This document shows, piece after piece, positions 62,762-64,000 of a DNA stretch of 64,000 nucleotides. The stretch lies in NCBI RefSeq assembly GCF_028561275.1, contig NZ_JAQQTF010000018.1, positions 186,001 to 250,000 of the forward strand, in the 5' to 3' direction. The notes beneath the pieces are model-generated. The model saw nothing but the letters and a program-made list of their open reading frames with translations. It did no database searches and was not told the origin of the DNA. The DNA comes from Aureisphaera galaxeae (GTDB lineage Bacteria > Bacteroidota > Bacteroidia > Flavobacteriales > Flavobacteriaceae). Both the position numbers and the translations under genes were made by a program. Position 1 is the first letter of the stretch; the number at the start of each line of letters is the position of its first letter.

Positions 62762-63148
62762 ATGAAAAATAGAGTTACAGGATTAGGAGGTTTCTTCTTT
62801 AAAACAGAAAATCCCGACAAAATAAAAGATTGGTACAAAACCCATCTAGGTATTCCCACAGATCAATACGGCTGGACCTTTTGGTGGAAGGACGAAGCTG
62901 GGAATAAATGCTCTACCCAATGGAGCCCTTTTGCCGCAGATACGAAGTATTTTAGTCCTAGTGAGAAACAATTTATGATGAACTTCCGGGTAGAGAACCT
63001 CAAGGAACTCTTAGAGGTCCTTAAAGAGGAAGGTGTTACCGTAGTGGGCGAAATGGAAGAATACGATTATGGGAAATTTGGTTGGATCATGGATCCCGAG
63101 GGAAATAAAATAGAGCTTTGGGAACCCGTAGACAGTGCTTTTTTATAA
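62762..63148 (+). CDS. VOC (glyoxalase/bleomycin-resistance) family protein
   Basis: This 128-residue protein has a single VOC-type beta-alpha-beta-beta-beta module pair with L-G-G-F-F-F-K-T-E-N-P-D-K-I, a W-Y-K-T-H-L-G-I-P region and E-Y-D-Y-G-K-F-G-W-I-M-D-P-E-G-N. Metal-binding residues are partly recognisable. The substrate is unknown. It lies 20 nt after the DUF1801 gene and is probably co-transcribed. Confidence 0.87.
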   Translation: MKNRVTGLGGFFFKTENPDKIKDWYKTHLGIPTDQYGWTFWWKDEAGNKCSTQWSPFAADTKYFSPSEKQFMMNFRVENLKELLEVLKEEGVTVVGEMEEYDYGKFGWIMDPEGNKIELWEPVDSAFL

Positions 63149-63195
63149 ATAATTTTTTACATTTATAACTCACTAATGATCAAACCAAAAACATC

Positions 63196-63618
63196 ATGTC
63201 AGAAGAAGAAGACAAAAGCCTAGGGGATGACCTAAAGGACAAGGCCAACGAGGCCGCTAACGAAGCAAAAGAAACTGCCAAGGAATTTGCCGATGAGGCA
63301 AAAGAATCTGCTAAGGAATTCAAAGAAAGTTGGAACGAAGCGACCAACAGTGGAGAGAACAAGAAACTACTCGCTGGACTGCTCGCTTTATTTCTAGGAT
63401 CCTTCGGAATTCACAAATTTATTCTGGGATATCAAAAAGAAGGTATCATCCTTGCCGCTATTACTTTGGTAGGATACGTACTGCTGTGTTTCGGTATTGG
63501 GTTTCTTCTTGTTATGGCTACTTCCATTATTGGAGTTGTTGAAGGTATTATTTACCTCACCAAGAGTGACGAAGAATTCTACCAAACATATCAAGCGGGC
63601 CAAAAACCTTGGTTCTAA
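63196..63618 (+). CDS. TM2 domain protein with charged helical N-terminus
   Basis: This 140-residue protein has residues 1-50 highly charged and alanine-rich with an 11-residue-type repeat (A-N-E-A-A-N-E-A-K-E; A-K-E-F-A-D-E-A-K-E). A TM2 domain follows (about 55-130) with two helices and G-S-F-G-I-H-K-F-I-L-G-Y. TM2 proteins are widespread and of unclear role. The amphipathic head could lie on a membrane surface. A -7-like TACATTTA lies at 63158-63165, and a terminator follows. Confidence 0.87.
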   Translation: MSEEEDKSLGDDLKDKANEAANEAKETAKEFADEAKESAKEFKESWNEATNSGENKKLLAGLLALFLGSFGIHKFILGYQKEGIILAAITLVGYVLLCFGIGFLLVMATSIIGVVEGIIYLTKSDEEFYQTYQAGQKPWF

Positions 63619-63625
63619 AAACGTT

Positions 63626-63659
63626 AAAGTCTTTGAAAAATTCATCAAAGACTTTTTTT
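63626..63659 (+). terminator. terminator after the TM2 gene
   Basis: 11-bp arms AAAGTCTTTGA/TCAAAGACTTT over an 8-nt loop, then a T run. Confidence 0.85.
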
Positions 63660-63670
63660 ATATGGTTTAT

Positions 63671-63688
63671 TATCGTAATATTGCGATA
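63671..63688 (+). promoter_or_regulatory. palindromic operator of the ArsR-type regulator
   Basis: ATCGTAAT/ATTGCGAT (63672-63687) is a 16-bp palindrome with one mismatched pair, extended by T/A at the ends. It overlaps the only -7-like sequence (TAATATTG), as expected for autorepression. Confidence 0.6.
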
Positions 63689-63703
63689 TATAAATTATAG
63701 ATC

Positions 63704-64000
63704 ATGGGAGTTTCCAAACGTTTTTTACATTCCGTACAAGTAAATCAGTTGGCCGATATGGCCAAGGTCCTTTCACATCCTGCTCGCATTTCCATCCTTA
63801 ATTACATAGGCGATTGCGAGGGATGTTCCTGCATGCAGATCGCAGGGAACATACGGCTTTCCCAGCCTACTACTTCCCAGCATCTTCAGGTGATTAAGAA
63901 ATCTGGATTGCTAAAAAGCCGATTTGTAGGGAAGAGCCAATTGTATACCATAAACAAGGATAAGCTCACGGCCTTAAAGGAACTTTTCCATGATTTTTTC
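63704..64000 (+). CDS. ArsR/SmtB family winged-helix regulator, 5' part
   Basis: The first 99 codons are present and the frame is still open at the window end. The sequence has K-V-L-S-H-P-A-R-I-S-I-L (dimer helix), then the recognition helix L-S-Q-P-T-T-S-Q-H-L-Q-V-I-K-K-S-G-L-L, typical of ArsR. A cluster D-C-E-G-C-S-C near residues 39-45 offers three cysteines at the usual metal-sensing region and suggests a thiol or metal/metalloid ligand. The palindrome upstream would be its own operator. Confidence 0.88.
   Translation, partial: MGVSKRFLHSVQVNQLADMAKVLSHPARISILNYIGDCEGCSCMQIAGNIRLSQPTTSQHLQVIKKSGLLKSRFVGKSQLYTINKDKLTALKELFHDFF

Overview
The window looks like a chromosomal segment of a Flavobacteriaceae-type member of the Bacteroidota, probably marine. 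The support is: a SusC/SusD pair, several secreted proteins with type IX secretion (T9SS) type A C-terminal sorting domains, perfect or near-perfect TAnnTTTG -7 boxes in front of many genes with few Shine-Dalgarno sequences, a LytS/LytTR two-gene system, and the order rplY-pth-ribF-HTTM-serS-TPR-DUF4286 then rsmA-mgtE. I see no phage, IS element, CRISPR array or rRNA. Most of the region is ordinary core genome with a few accessory surface-protein blocks.

Layout. 1-4.0 kb: end of an RND efflux pump operon (adaptor, permease). 4.0-8.7 kb: a SusD/SusC pair on the minus strand with a decayed copy of the susD tail and its terminator beside it. 8.8-18.2 kb: aspS, a small membrane protein, a cold-shock protein, tadA, a TonB-C-like protein, dxs, a secreted M36 metallopeptidase and a dGTPase. 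18.3-25.4 kb: a TonB-dependent receptor, a beta-helix-like lipoprotein, a MORN-repeat secreted protein and a PiT phosphate transporter. The promoters here carry 11-bp direct repeats resembling Pho boxes. 25.4-29.4 kb: nrdB-nrdA with a long AT-rich leader. 29.4-34.2 kb: a lipoprotein, a DUF3109 protein, MarC, an S41 protease, a dCMP deaminase and a HupE-like protein. 34.3-41.9 kb: three T9SS cargo proteins, one a 1.9k-residue protein with twelve consecutive 80-residue repeats. 41.9-44.9 kb: a serine hydrolase and a LytTR/histidine-kinase pair. 45.0-59.2 kb: tRNA-Leu(CAA) and a housekeeping run (prs, rplY, pth, ribF, HTTM protein, serS, TPR protein, DUF4286, OmpA-like protein, rsmA, mgtE, thioesterase, cupin, D-2-hydroxyacid dehydrogenase). 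59.2-64.0 kb: two tandem T9SS paralogues, a membrane-tethered LuxR-type regulator, DUF4199, DUF1801, VOC and TM2 proteins, and the start of an ArsR-type regulator with a palindromic operator.

Four regulatory patterns are the most interesting observations. (1) Matching repeats with LytTR-site geometry lie upstream of both the histidine kinase/LytTR operon and the serine hydrolase, which suggests a self-contained regulon. (2) 11-bp direct repeats of TAACATT type precede the phosphate transporter, and a weaker pair precedes the TonB receptor, which suggests a phosphate-responsive uptake module. (3) At least six genes have a -7 box only 3-5 nt before the start codon, so their mRNAs are predicted to be leaderless. 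(4) The nrdB leader holds three identical DnaA-box-like nonamers. All four come from reading the sequence and have not been tested.
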